Shown: in pieces, positions 1 through 7,063 of the stretch
Layout: each line of letters opens with the position of its first letter
Position numbering within the stretch: position 1 is the first letter of the stretch
Made by a program: the position numbers and the translations under genes
Source: JAPUDQ01 sp039916485
GTDB taxonomy: Bacteria; Patescibacteriota; Saccharimonadia; Saccharimonadales; Saccharimonadaceae
Length of the DNA: 38,851 nucleotides
Assembly (NCBI GenBank): GCA_039916485.1
Contig: JBDSLH010000033.1
Span: 1 to 38,851 of the forward strand
Reading direction: 5' to 3'
The notes under the pieces: generated by a model
What the model saw: the letters and a program-made list of their open reading frames with translations, nothing else
Told to the model about the DNA's origin: nothing
Databases searched by the model: none

Positions 1-14
1 CGGTGCCGAATTAT

Positions 15-44
15 ACAAAAGCCATCGATACGGGTGGCTTTTGT
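15..44. terminator. Hairpin, probable end of an upstream transcription unit
   Basis: ACAAAAGCCA (15-24) pairs perfectly with TGGCTTTTGT (35-44), and flanking TATAC/GTATA lengthens the stem with one bulge. The 3' arm has only TTTTG as a U-tract, so terminator activity is likely but not certain. The gene it would end lies outside the window. Confidence 0.5.
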
Positions 45-59
45 CGTATAAAAAAGTGC

Positions 60-88
60 TTGTGTTTATAGTGGTAGGAGCGTATTGT
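60..88 (+). promoter_or_regulatory. Putative promoter of the 129-228 mini-gene or sRNA
   Basis: TTGTGT (60-65) and TATTGT (83-88) are 17 bases apart. It is the only promoter-like pair upstream of the short unit ending at the terminator at 208-228. Confidence 0.35.
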
Positions 89-128
89 TAAGAGTAAGTT
101 AGTACAAAAAAGAAAAAGGTAGAACAAC

Positions 129-185
129 ATGAAGATTTCCGTCGAGTATGTGTCTGAAGAATTTCAGATCAGCATACACAACTAG
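129..185 (+). CDS. 18-codon small ORF, or part of a small RNA
   Basis: ATG at 129 opens 18 codons (start MKISVEYV) ending in TAG at 183-185. AAGG at 116-119 could serve as a ribosome site, nine bases upstream. A terminator follows 22 bases after the stop and a promoter-like pair precedes it, so the block reads as a complete miniature gene. The same DNA also folds: GTATG...CATAC enclosing TCTGAA-GAAT-TTCAGA, roughly 146-178. It could equally be a two-hairpin small RNA of about 135 nt with no coding role. I recognise no family. Confidence 0.3.
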   Translation: MKISVEYVSEEFQISIHN

Positions 186-207
186 GGCATAAAATTGACC
201 CGCTGAG

Positions 208-228
208 ACGCCCACAGGGGCGTTTTTT
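208..228 (+). terminator. Rho-independent terminator of the mini-gene
   Basis: ACGCCC (208-213) pairs with GGGCGT (218-223) and the U-tract is T223-228. Confidence 0.75.
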
Positions 229-277
229 AGTACCGAAACGTATATTTCCTCATCAGTACCAAAAAAGCTCCGTATAT

Positions 278-317
278 AAGAAAAACGACCAATCTCGCAG
301 ATGTGGTCGTTTTTCTT
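278..317. terminator. Perfect 14-bp hairpin, bidirectional terminator
   Basis: The 14-base arms at 278-291 and 304-317 are exact reverse complements with a 12-base loop. Runs of T (plus) and A (minus) inside the arms let it end transcripts from either side. The 318-421 stretch beyond it shows nothing I can name. Confidence 0.7.
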
Positions 318-421
318 ATTACAGGGGTTATTTTGTTCCCTGCAGGTGCCTATACCTAATATATAGCACCACCCGCATACATGCAACAGTTTTATAAACA
401 TATAAAATGCTTCTGTAAACC

Positions 422-450
422 TTGACATAACCACGATATCGTGCTAATGT
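422..450 (+). promoter_or_regulatory. Promoter of the KGG gene with a palindromic operator candidate
   Basis: A consensus TTGACA (422-427) lies 17 bases from TAATGT (445-450). The spacer holds the perfect 12-bp palindrome CACGATATCGTG (432-443), where a dimeric repressor would block polymerase. No regulator in the window can be assigned to it. Confidence 0.5.
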
Positions 451-501
451 AATATACATACACATATCACATGTGGGATAAATATTAATGGGACCAGGGG
501 T

Positions 502-540
502 AACAGGCGAACGCAATCATGCATTTGGCTGTTATTTTTT
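502..540 (+). terminator. Possible attenuator hairpin in the KGG leader
   Basis: AACAGGCGAA (502-511) pairs imperfectly with TTTGGCTGTT (524-533) and is followed by T535-540. It lies between the promoter at 422 and the ribosome site at 549-554. It could terminate some transcripts early or define a roughly 85-nt leader RNA. The stem has two mismatches. Confidence 0.3.
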
Positions 541-564
541 GTTCTAAAAGGGAGTGTGAAAGCT

Positions 565-792
565 ATGGCTGGAACTAAAGCTGGCGGCCTCAAGGCTGCT
601 GCAACTAACAAAACACGTCACGGTAAAGACTTTTACGCTAAGATTGGCGCAAAAGGCGGCACTAAAGGCACAACAGGTGGTTTCTTTGCAAACCGCGAGC
701 TTGCACGAGCTGCAGGCGCTAAGGGTGGACGTATTTCACGCCGTGGTAAGACCAGAACTGGTACTGCTATGGACATCGTGCTTCCACGATAA
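565..792 (+). CDS. KGG-repeat (GsiB/YciG-like) stress protein
   Basis: This 75-aa, very basic, Gly/Lys-rich protein carries the KGG-type motifs of the general stress family: GAKGG near residues 28-32 and again near 52-56, with further KGG-like turns. Such proteins are small, hydrophilic and induced by desiccation or general stress in other bacteria. Their molecular role is unsettled and no catalytic residues are expected. I chose ATG at 565 because AGGGAG at 549-554 is ten bases upstream; an in-frame GTG at 556 would sit on top of that site. The gene has its own promoter (422-450). A structured RNA copy starts 12 bases after the stop, and a terminator ends the unit at 983-1009. Family assignment is good; function is inferred. 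Confidence 0.85.
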   Translation: MAGTKAGGLKAAATNKTRHGKDFYAKIGAKGGTKGTTGGFFANRELARAAGAKGGRISRRGKTRTGTAMDIVLPR

Positions 793-804
793 ATCAACGT
801 TCAC

Positions 805-931
805 CAGTCAGCCTGCTCGACGAGCGGTGCTCGTGACCCGCTGACTTCTCCGGCTCCTGATCGTTTTTTCTCTGCGATACTCCCGGCACGGTGCTTTCGC
901 ACAGTTTGGTCCGTTTCTCGAGAATAAAACG
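805..931 (+). ncRNA. Copy A of a 127-nt structured RNA element
   Basis: This stretch aligns base for base, without a gap, with 15067-15193; I count about 84 of 127 identities. Both copies fold the same way: an outer 5' stem (GTCAGC 807-812 with GCTGAC 840-845) enclosing a variable hairpin; a conserved linker; then a long stem from CGTTTT (862-867) to AAAACG (926-931) enclosing a second variable hairpin (GTGC-TTTC-GCAC). Three stem pairs differ between the copies in a compensating way. Copy A follows the KGG gene and no start codon lies at the distance where copy B has recJ. It may be a free-standing RNA, part of the KGG 3' UTR, or a repeat remnant. I match it to no known RNA family. Confidence 0.6.
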
Positions 932-982
932 TCCAGTAGCTCGGAGTGAACATGTGATTTATCGCAAGGTGATTTGACCGAT

Positions 983-1009
983 AAAAACTCCCCACACTGG
1001 GGAGTTTTT
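983..1009 (+). terminator. Terminator after the KGG gene and RNA copy A
   Basis: The 11-base arms AAAAACTCCCC and GGGGAGTTTTT are perfect complements around a 5-base loop. The T5 tract ends plus-strand transcripts, and symmetry allows minus-strand use. Confidence 0.8.
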
Positions 1010-1040
1010 GCTTGAAGAGGGCTGTACCCCACCCCTAAAG

Positions 1041-1067
1041 CCACCATTACCATGGTGGTGCTTTTTT
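1041..1067 (+). terminator. Second terminator between convergent genes
   Basis: CCACCAT pairs with ATGGTGG (1041-1058), followed by GC and T1062-1067. It lies just beyond the 3' end of the minus-strand metallopeptidase gene and shields the two convergent units from each other. Confidence 0.65.
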
Positions 1068-1536
1068 ATTGTGTGTAACGACGTAAGCCGCAATGTTTGG
1101 CCTCGTTAGCACGCCAGCTGACCCCACAGAGGAGGCAATTATAGTTGCGGGTTGTTTGCTGAAAGCCGGCGACATGACAATTTGGACAGCGTGAGCGGGC
1201 ATGGAGCCAGTTACGATACGTATCAAGCTGTTCCTCGACAGCATCATCGTCGATTGCGAGCCCATACGAAGGCGCAAGCTCGACAGCCTTGTCCCACGCC
1301 TCGCGTTCGATACTCAGGAGCTCAACATCGTGCGTATATGAGTCGTGGTCGAGTAGCGCGTGGCCGAGCTCGTGGAGCAGCTCGTATTGGCCGTGGGTAG
1401 ACACGGCATCGTGGTAGTAGACAGTTTTTTCTTGGGGTGACCATCTGGAAGCATGAGCGTTTTTGAATATGAATTGAGGGAAATCGGAGGAGAGTTTATC
1501 GATCAAGTTGAGCGAGGGCAAAGTAGTAGCACCCAT
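1066..1536 (-). CDS. HExxH metallopeptidase-like protein with zinc ribbon (ImmA/IrrE-like)
   Basis: The 156-aa protein has the zincin motif HELGH at residues 55-59, followed by an acidic helix. Two CxxC pairs (Cys117/120 and Cys134/137) form a zinc ribbon near the C-terminus. The motif spacing and small size resemble ImmA/IrrE-type (DUF955-like) peptidases, which often cut regulators, but there is no helix-turn-helix or adjacent repressor gene to support that role. There is no signal peptide, so it is probably cytoplasmic. The start overlaps the end of the upstream ROK gene by 41 bases with no clear ribosome site, which suggests translational coupling. The peptidase fold is well supported; the substrate is unknown. 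Confidence 0.7.
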   Translation of the reverse strand: MGATTLPSLNLIDKLSSDFPQFIFKNAHASRWSPQEKTVYYHDAVSTHGQYELLHELGHALLDHDSYTHDVELLSIEREAWDKAVELAPSYGLAIDDDAVEEQLDTYRNWLHARSRCPNCHVAGFQQTTRNYNCLLCGVSWRANEAKHCGLRRYTQ

Positions 1537-2305
1537 AGATTACGGCTTGTTCAGGATGGACGGCTTGGCGGAGATCAACAGGGATAAACTCAGGGCTGAG
1601 ACGACGTGTCAGAATATGCTGGACTTGTTTCTCGTATTTATCGAAATAGGTGCCAATACTGCCACCGATAATGATGACATCTGGTTTGACTGCAGGTACG
1701 AGGACTAAAAATCCCCGACTGATTTTGTCGGCTATTTGATTCCAGACGTGTCGATCTTTGATATCGCGAGCGTAACTATCGTAGGTAGCTCGGATTGCAC
1801 GACCAGAGGCGAAATCTTCCCATTTACGCAGTTTGCCGTCGTATTCAAGCACCATATGACCAGGCTCAGTGATCGATAGGGCCGGGTGGATCGTGTGATC
1901 GATGATCAACCCCATACCGATCCCTGTGCTGATCGTGACGTACAGGACATTATCGTATTTTTTCGGTAAGGCGCGTGCCTCTGCAAGCCCTGCGAGGTTG
2001 GCATCATTTTCGAGATACACAGGGCATTTGAAGAGCTTTTTGAGGGGAGCAGTGATCGGGACATCGTGCCAGCCAAGGTTTACGCAGACTAGGGCTACTC
2101 CCTTTTTGGTCTGTCCTGGGACGGCAACAGCGATAGCATCGATGTCTTTACCATCAGTCATACCAGTGATCGTTGTACAGAGTAATTCCATGTAGTCGCC
2201 TGGGTCACGAGGGGTAGGGAATTTAACCTCAGCGGTAATACGACCATTCCGTGTGTAGGTCGCGACAAGTGTTTTAGTCCCTCCGGTATCAACTGCTACG
2301 AGCAT
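1496..2305 (-). CDS. ROK family sugar kinase-like protein
   Basis: The 269-aa protein begins with the ATP-phosphate loop DTGGTK, has the catalytic-base region ENDAN and a conserved EPGH, and ends with an IIIGGS motif typical of the actin-like ROK fold. Family members phosphorylate glucose, N-acetylmannosamine or similar sugars, or act as repressors; there is no DNA-binding N-terminus here. The zinc-binding CxCGxxGC segment that normally follows the Gly-His is absent and replaced by a charged stretch, so activity or substrate may differ. ATG at 2305 was chosen because it starts exactly before the nucleotide-binding strand and is eight bases from a TACACT box. It overlaps the downstream peptidase gene. 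Confidence 0.8.
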   Translation of the reverse strand: MLVAVDTGGTKTLVATYTRNGRITAEVKFPTPRDPGDYMELLCTTITGMTDGKDIDAIAVAVPGQTKKGVALVCVNLGWHDVPITAPLKKLFKCPVYLENDANLAGLAEARALPKKYDNVLYVTISTGIGMGLIIDHTIHPALSITEPGHMVLEYDGKLRKWEDFASGRAIRATYDSYARDIKDRHVWNQIADKISRGFLVLVPAVKPDVIIIGGSIGTYFDKYEKQVQHILTRRLSPEFIPVDLRQAVHPEQAVIYGCYYFALAQLDR

Positions 2306-2313
2306 ATGCAGAT

Positions 2314-2341
2314 AGTGTATCATTCTGCATAGGGGTTGCAA
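2314..2341 (-). promoter_or_regulatory. Leaderless-type promoter of the ROK gene
   Basis: On the minus strand TTGCAA (2336-2341) and TACACT (2314-2319) are 16 bases apart, and ATG begins eight bases after the -10 box. No Shine-Dalgarno fits between them. Confidence 0.55.
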
Positions 2342-2400
2342 CAGCGTGATAAACGTTATATACTACTTGCAATACGTAACGGGTGGCGATGAGGAATACT

Positions 2401-2853
2401 ATGAAATCACAACGCGGCAATGTCATCGTCTATGCTCTCGTCGGACTCGTTTTGTTTGGCGTTCTTGCCGGCTCTATCTACTGGGTCAGACAGCGCAGCA
2501 CACCTGCACCTGTAGCTACTAACAACCAGACACAAGAACAAACAAAAACAGAGGTCAAACAAGACGAAAATCCAGCACAATCTGCCGAAAAGCCAGCTGC
2601 AGGTAATTCTGAAACCCAAACACCCTCAGGCCCAGGTACATCAAGTGGCACAGGCTCATCAAACCCTGTTCAAAGCAACCGTGATACAACTAATCCATCA
2701 AAACCTGAGTCGCAAACGCCACGCACCGGCCCCTCTCCGGCTGCAGTCGCTGCCTCTGGTCCACTCGAAAATAGCCTCATCTCGTCAATCGTTCTCGGTA
2801 CTGCAACATTTGCAGGCACATCGTATGTTCGCTCTCGACGTAGTCACATCTAG
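2401..2853 (+). CDS. Membrane-anchored protein with Ser/Thr/Pro/Gln-rich linker
   Basis: This 150-aa protein has an N-terminal hydrophobic helix (about residues 8-28) after a short basic SQRG segment, then a long low-complexity stretch rich in Gln, Thr, Ser, Pro and Glu. It ends with a second hydrophobic helix (about 126-143) and a basic tail (RSRRS). The layout suits an exported linker or stalk anchored at both ends, or a surface protein with a sorting-like tail, although no LPxTG is visible. ATG at 2401 was preferred over earlier in-frame starts because GAGG lies about seven bases upstream. It stands alone between divergent ROK and rpsA. I recognise no family. Confidence 0.65.
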   Translation: MKSQRGNVIVYALVGLVLFGVLAGSIYWVRQRSTPAPVATNNQTQEQTKTEVKQDENPAQSAEKPAAGNSETQTPSGPGTSSGTGSSNPVQSNRDTTNPSKPESQTPRTGPSPAAVAASGPLENSLISSIVLGTATFAGTSYVRSRRSHI

Positions 2854-2968
2854 TATTCACTAGACCTACTAGGGGTGACAGTGGTATAATTAGTACAATC
2901 TTTTGGAATGTATGTTTTTCATGCTTTTTCCGAAGAAAATACTATATGGAAGGGAGTCATACCTTATT

Positions 2969-4054
2969 ATGACAAAATCAGTAACTATGGATGATCTGCT
3001 TGCAGAGCAGACTATTCAGCAACTCACCCAAGGTGAAGTAGTCGAAGGAACTATCCTCAGTGTCCAAAAACACGAAGTGATGGTCGACCTCGGCCCACTC
3101 GGTGTTGGTATTGTGCCACGCCGTGAGATCGGTTTCGGTAAAATACTTGAAGCCGGAGAATCAGTAACAGCAAGTGTCGTGGAGACAGAGCTTGAGAGCG
3201 GCTACAGCCTTCTCAGCCTGCGCAAAGCGGCCAAAGATCGTGGTTGGGACGAACTCCAGCGCATTATCGATGCAGGTGAAACAATCGATGTTTCTCCATA
3301 CGACGCAAACCGTGGTGGTTTGCTGATCGAGCTCGAAGGCGTTCGTGGATTCCTACCTGTGTCTCAACTGAGCGCAGAACATTACCCACGTGTGGGTGGT
3401 GCTGACAAAGACGAGATCCTCCAGCGTCTTAACAGCTTGATTGGCAAAGCCCTTAGCGTCCGTATCCTCGATGCAGACCGCAAGAGCAACAAGCTGATCT
3501 TTAGCGAAAAAGAAGCTATTAAAGAAGGTCTTGCTGAGCGATTTGAGAAACTCAAAGTCGGTGACACTGTCGCAGGCGTTGTGACTGGAGTTGTAGACTT
3601 CGGCGCATTCGTCAACGTAAGTGGTATCGAAGGCCTCGTGCACATCTCTGAGATCTCATGGGAGCGCGTCAACAACCCTGGCGATTATGTCAAAGTTGGT
3701 GACAATATCGAAGCAAAAATCATTGCTATCGACAAAGACCGCCTCAGCCTCAGTATGAAACAGCTCCAGGAAGACCCATGGCTCAAAGAAGTCGATGATT
3801 TCAAATCAGGCCAAGAAGTCGAAGGAACGGTCACCCGAATCACACCATTTGGTGCGTTCGTACAGATCAGTCCTGCTGTTGAAGCACTGGTTCACGTCAG
3901 TGAGCTTGGTGACGGTGAAGGTGCAGATCCTGAAAAGGTATTTACACTCAACGAACGCAAAACCTTTACGATCCTTGAGATTGATAAAGATAACCGCAAA
4001 ATTAGCCTCAGCCTGAACGCCAAGGCGAAAAAAGCTAAAAAAGAAAAAGCGTAG
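2969..4054 (+). CDS. rpsA: Ribosomal protein S1 (four S1 domains)
   Basis: Four consecutive S1 OB-folds are visible at about residues 20-90, 103-180, 196-264 and 281-352, followed by a Lys/Ala tail. Repeats 3 and 4 are the best conserved (FGAFV and GLVHISE-type cores). S1 holds mRNA on the 30S subunit; four domains is the short form seen in Gram-positive and reduced genomes, against six in Escherichia coli. ATG at 2969 gives a protein starting MTKSVTMDD and has AAGGGAG at 2950-2956. An in-frame ATG lies 66 bases upstream but would add a non-conserved segment. A TATAAT box is at 2885-2890. infB follows after a hairpin-filled gap. Confidence 0.9.
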   Translation: MTKSVTMDDLLAEQTIQQLTQGEVVEGTILSVQKHEVMVDLGPLGVGIVPRREIGFGKILEAGESVTASVVETELESGYSLLSLRKAAKDRGWDELQRIIDAGETIDVSPYDANRGGLLIELEGVRGFLPVSQLSAEHYPRVGGADKDEILQRLNSLIGKALSVRILDADRKSNKLIFSEKEAIKEGLAERFEKLKVGDTVAGVVTGVVDFGAFVNVSGIEGLVHISEISWERVNNPGDYVKVGDNIEAKIIAIDKDRLSLSMKQLQEDPWLKEVDDFKSGQEVEGTVTRITPFGAFVQISPAVEALVHVSELGDGEGADPEKVFTLNERKTFTILEIDKDNRKISLSLNAKAKKAKKEKA

Positions 4055-4107
4055 TTCGTAGAGACTGCGAGCGGATGGACACTCATCCGCTCAACTGTCT
4101 GAACGAA
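4055..4107 (+). other. Long stem-loop between rpsA and infB
   Basis: Nested complementary arms (TTCG/CGAA, AGAC/GTCT, GAGCGGATG/CATCCGCTC) form one long interrupted hairpin starting at the rpsA stop. There is no U-tract, so it is not a standard terminator. It could be an RNase III processing site, a 3'-end stabiliser, or a protein-binding element. Confidence 0.55.
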
Positions 4108-4144
4108 GCCTTACGATACAAAACTTAACTGGAAGGAAACGACA

Positions 4145-5908
4145 ATGGCAGAAAAAATTCTCCAAGTACCCGCTCAGATTACGGTTGGTGAGTTGGCTGA
4201 AAAAGTCGACCTTCCGGCAACGACACTCATCGGTGAGCTCTTCAAAAACGGTATTATGGCAACGCTTAACCAGCATATTGATGTTGAGACAGCGCAGATT
4301 ATTGTTGATGAGCTCAAACTCGATGTCAAAATCGAGCAGATTAACCCTGAGCAAGCAGTCGCAGCCGTAAAGCGTGAGCTAACAGATGATGCATCTGAGC
4401 GTCCACCAATTGTCGCTGTCATGGGTCACGTCGACCACGGTAAAACAAGTCTGCTCGATGCTTTGCTAGACAGTAAGGTCGTTGACGGGGAAGCTGGCGG
4501 CATCACCCAGCACATTAGTGCCTACCAGACTGTACGAAAGGGTCGCTCAATCACGCTCCTCGACACCCCTGGTCATGAAGCCTTTGCTGCGCTCCGTCAG
4601 CATGGTGCTGCACTGACAGATGTTGTAATTATTGTTGTAGCTGCCGATGATGGTGTAAAACCACAGACCGTCGAAGCTATCAAATTTGCCCAGAGTGCCC
4701 ATGCCAAGATCGTCGTAGCCATCAACAAGATGGACAAAGAAGCAGCCAATTCACAGCTCGTAAAAACGCAGCTGGCTACTGAGCACAACCTCAATCCAGA
4801 AGAGTGGGGTGGTGACACCATCATGGTTGAAGTCAGTGCCAAAACAGGCAAGGGTCTCGAAGATCTCCTGGATATGGTGCTGCTTGTCGCTGATGTCGAA
4901 GAGCTCAAAGCTGAGACGGATGTCCCGGCTGAGGGTCTTATTATCGAAGCTCACATGGAAACGGGACGTGGTGCCGAAGTAAGCATGCTCGTTGAGCACG
5001 GCAAACTTGTTACCGGTATGCACATGGTAGCAGGTCTGGCACAAGGCCGAATACGAACGCTTGTCGATTACGCAGATCGCCCTATGAAAGAAGCTGGTCC
5101 ATCAACGCCAGCGACAGTAACTGGTTTTAAAGAGCTCCCGAGCTTTGGTGATCGCTTCGTCGTTGTAAAAAATGAGAAAGAAGCCCGACAATTGGTGGCA
5201 AAACACCGCAGCGAGCTTGAGCATAATGCCGTTAGCTCCAATGTAACCGGTTCTGATCTGTTAAGTTTGATGAACAAGCAACATGAAACGCAAGTTGTCG
5301 AAGTTATCGTCCGCGCAGATGTACAGGGGTCGTTAACATCACTTGTTGATAGTTTGAAACTGCTCGATAACGGTGAAATATCAGTCCGTGTGATCCGCTC
5401 AGGTGTTGGTAACATCTCTGAAAACGATGTAAGATTAGCATCATCTTCAGGGGCCATCATCTATGGATTCAACGTCCAGCTCCCACCAGCGGTCAAACGC
5501 ACCGCTATGCGTGATCATGCTATTATCCGTAATTACCGAGTGATTTATGAGCTGCTTGATGATGTGAAGCTCGAAATGGAAGACAAACTAGCTCCAGAGG
5601 TCATCGAAACAGAGATAGGTGAGCTCAAAATACTTGGTGTATTTCATACAACAAAGGACAGTGTCATCTGTGGTGGAGAGGTGTTACGCGGCAAAGTAGC
5701 CAAAGACCTCCTCGTCCGCATCAAGCGGGACAAAGAAGTCGTCGGTGAAGCTGAGGTTAAATCTGTCCAACGCCAGCAACAAGAGGCCAAAGAAGTGTTT
5801 GAAGGCGAACAGTGTGGTCTTGAGCTCAAAACTACTGGTAAACAGCTTGTCGAAGAGAACGATCGCCTCGAATTCTTTACGCGAACGCTTAAAAAACGCA
5901 CACTTTAG
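4145..5908 (+). CDS. infB: Translation initiation factor IF-2
   Basis: The 587-aa GTPase delivers fMet-tRNA to the 30S P site. A short IF2_N domain covers about residues 1-70. The G domain has GHVDHGKT at 94-101, DTPGH near 140 and NKMD near 195. Beta-barrel domain II and the C-terminal fMet-tRNA-binding domains follow, with a late Cys at ICGG. The long variable N-terminus of E. coli IF-2 is missing, as in other reduced bacteria. AAGGA lies eight bases before ATG. Transcription probably continues from rpsA, since no promoter is obvious in the gap. Confidence 0.95.
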   Translation: MAEKILQVPAQITVGELAEKVDLPATTLIGELFKNGIMATLNQHIDVETAQIIVDELKLDVKIEQINPEQAVAAVKRELTDDASERPPIVAVMGHVDHGKTSLLDALLDSKVVDGEAGGITQHISAYQTVRKGRSITLLDTPGHEAFAALRQHGAALTDVVIIVVAADDGVKPQTVEAIKFAQSAHAKIVVAINKMDKEAANSQLVKTQLATEHNLNPEEWGGDTIMVEVSAKTGKGLEDLLDMVLLVADVEELKAETDVPAEGLIIEAHMETGRGAEVSMLVEHGKLVTGMHMVAGLAQGRIRTLVDYADRPMKEAGPSTPATVTGFKELPSFGDRFVVVKNEKEARQLVAKHRSELEHNAVSSNVTGSDLLSLMNKQHETQVVEVIVRADVQGSLTSLVDSLKLLDNGEISVRVIRSGVGNISENDVRLASSSGAIIYGFNVQLPPAVKRTAMRDHAIIRNYRVIYELLDDVKLEMEDKLAPEVIETEIGELKILGVFHTTKDSVICGGEVLRGKVAKDLLVRIKRDKEVVGEAEVKSVQRQQQEAKEVFEGEQCGLELKTTGKQLVEENDRLEFFTRTLKKRTL

Positions 5909-5947
5909 ACTTTAAAAACGATTGTTTTAATACTCTCTACAGCCGAA

Positions 5948-5982
5948 CAATAAATATCCCACACAAACAAGGGTATTTATTG
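5948..5982 (+). other. Hairpin downstream of infB
   Basis: CAATAAATATCCC pairs with GGGTATTTATTG (one bulged T) around a 10-base loop. It probably marks the 3' end of the rpsA-infB transcript, although the U-tract is weak. Confidence 0.5.
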
Positions 5983-6002
5983 TATTGGAGTGTACTCTGA
6001 AC

Positions 6003-6026
6003 ATAAAAATAACGCCAGATGGCGTT
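6003..6026 (-). terminator. Distal terminator of the G+C-rich minus-strand unit
   Basis: AACGCC-AGAT-GGCGTT (6011-6026) is followed on the minus strand by ATTTTTATGT. It backs up the larger terminator just before it. Confidence 0.65.
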
Positions 6027-6029
6027 CGA

Positions 6030-6105
6030 TAAAAAAGTTGGGGTGTCCCCGGTGAAGCAAGGTGAGTCCGAAGACTCAGCACTTGCCCCACACGGGGTAC
6101 CCATC
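6030..6105 (-). terminator. Large branched terminator of the G+C-rich unit
   Basis: Read on the minus strand, GCAAG...CTTGC encloses GAGTC-TTCG-GACTC (6057-6086) with a UUCG-type tetraloop. Outer GGGT/CCCCG-type pairing lengthens it, and six U residues follow (6031-6036). It starts within five bases of the stop of the 6110-6799 gene. Confidence 0.7.
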
Positions 6106-6109
6106 AGCG

Positions 6110-6799
6110 TCAGCTGAGCTGCTCGTTGATCTCGTCGATCTTGTCGAGCAGCTCGTCCTTGCCCTTGACCTCCGCGCTGGTGCGCGAGGAGCTGAGCTTG
6201 TTGGCCGAGGCCTTGAGCTCGTCGACGAGCGGCAGGATGTCGTCCTTCTTGACCATGTCCGCCGGCGTGGCGGGGGTGGCCTTGGCCTCCTGGAGCTGCT
6301 CGGCGAGGGAGCCCTTCTTCGTGGGGTCCTTCTCGTCGAGGAGGTTGCTCATGGTGGTGTCCCGTTGGTTGGTGAGGTCGGTGACCTGCTTGCGCAGGCT
6401 GACGATCTCGGAGGGAGTGCCGTCGTTCTCGACCTTGATGTAGTCGGGGGGACCCGGGGTGATGATCCGCTGGATCGCCATCTTGACGCCGTCCGGGACG
6501 GACGGTGATGCCATGATGGTGTCGAGTGCGGACTCCTCGGGGGACTTGGTGCTCGTGCCGGCGCCGATGGCCTTGGCGGGCGAACCCGTCGAGTCCTGCG
6601 CGTAGGTGCCGTTGACGAAGGCCGTGAACGAGTCCTTGGTCCCGACGACCGCGTTGAGGCGGTCGAAGAGCTGGATCTGCTCGGACCGGCCGAGACCATC
6701 GAGGCTGTCCTCGAGGTTGGCCCAGAATGTGCTGGCCTTGTCCTTGACGGTGGTGGTGTGCGCGGTGCGCACGCTGTCGGTGTCGACGTCGATCTTCAC
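6110..6799 (-). CDS. Unknown coiled-coil protein in a G+C-rich island
   Basis: The 229-aa acidic, Ala/Thr/Ser-rich protein has no membrane segment and no motif I recognise. The region from about residue 125 to the end is helix-prone, with heptad-like Leu spacing and many Lys/Asp/Glu, and resembles a coiled coil. The first half has a Trp-containing segment near residue 26 and a Thr/Val-rich N-terminus. GTG at 6799 is the start: a full AGGAGG sits six bases upstream, stronger than almost any native gene here. Codon third positions are mostly G or C, unlike its neighbours. It has its own promoter (7064-7092), long folded leader and two terminators. Foreign origin is inferred from composition; function is unknown. 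Confidence 0.6.
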   Translation of the reverse strand: MKIDVDTDSVRTAHTTTVKDKASTFWANLEDSLDGLGRSEQIQLFDRLNAVVGTKDSFTAFVNGTYAQDSTGSPAKAIGAGTSTKSPEESALDTIMASPSVPDGVKMAIQRIITPGPPDYIKVENDGTPSEIVSLRKQVTDLTNQRDTTMSNLLDEKDPTKKGSLAEQLQEAKATPATPADMVKKDDILPLVDELKASANKLSSSRTSAEVKGKDELLDKIDEINEQLS

Positions 6800-7057
6800 G
6801 GTGATCCTCCTGGATCGCTGGTGGGCGGATGCCCGGGTGATTGGTGGGATTCACGCAGTGTCTTCTCGAGAAGAATGGCCTGACACTGTGTGAGCAAAAT
6901 GCGCGTCCGTAGACACGACCTTTACTCACACAGCATCAAAATAGACCATTTTGCTGTTGCTGATGGGTTGTTTGAGGGGCAATCAATACTAAAGACAGAG
7001 CCTTCAGTAGGTCACACACCTCGTTAATGTTCGTCCTAACCCCGAAGAGATAAGACT
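6800..7057 (-). promoter_or_regulatory. Folded roughly 257-nt leader with an H-type pseudoknot
   Basis: Two interleaved perfect pairings occur: TGTGTGAG (6887-6894) with CTCACACA (6925-6932), and CAAAATG (6895-6901) with CATTTTG (6947-6953). The arms cross, giving an H-type pseudoknot with directly abutting helices. A 6-bp hairpin (minus-strand CGTGTC/GACGCG) fits in one loop. A separate CAGTGTC/GACACTG hairpin (6856-6888) lies closer to the start codon. This could be a ligand- or protein-sensing leader; I match no known riboswitch. Confidence 0.45.
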
Positions 7058-7063
7058 ATTATC

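Noticed and set aside
805..931. SRP RNA, 6S RNA, RNase P RNA or tmRNA
   Set aside because: The conserved cores of these RNAs (GGAAG-type SRP loop, tRNA-like ends, RNase P core motifs) are missing, and a 127-nt two-copy leader is unlike them.
6062..6508. Plus-strand Leu/Val-rich frame
   Set aside because: It lies antisense to the 6110-6799 gene, which has a full AGGAGG and flanking terminators in the right direction.
5937..6929. 330-codon minus-strand frame rich in His, Arg, Pro and Gly across the G+C-rich island
   Set aside because: It is an out-of-frame shadow of the 6110-6799 gene; its low-complexity composition is what a shifted G+C-rich frame gives, and it lacks a ribosome site.
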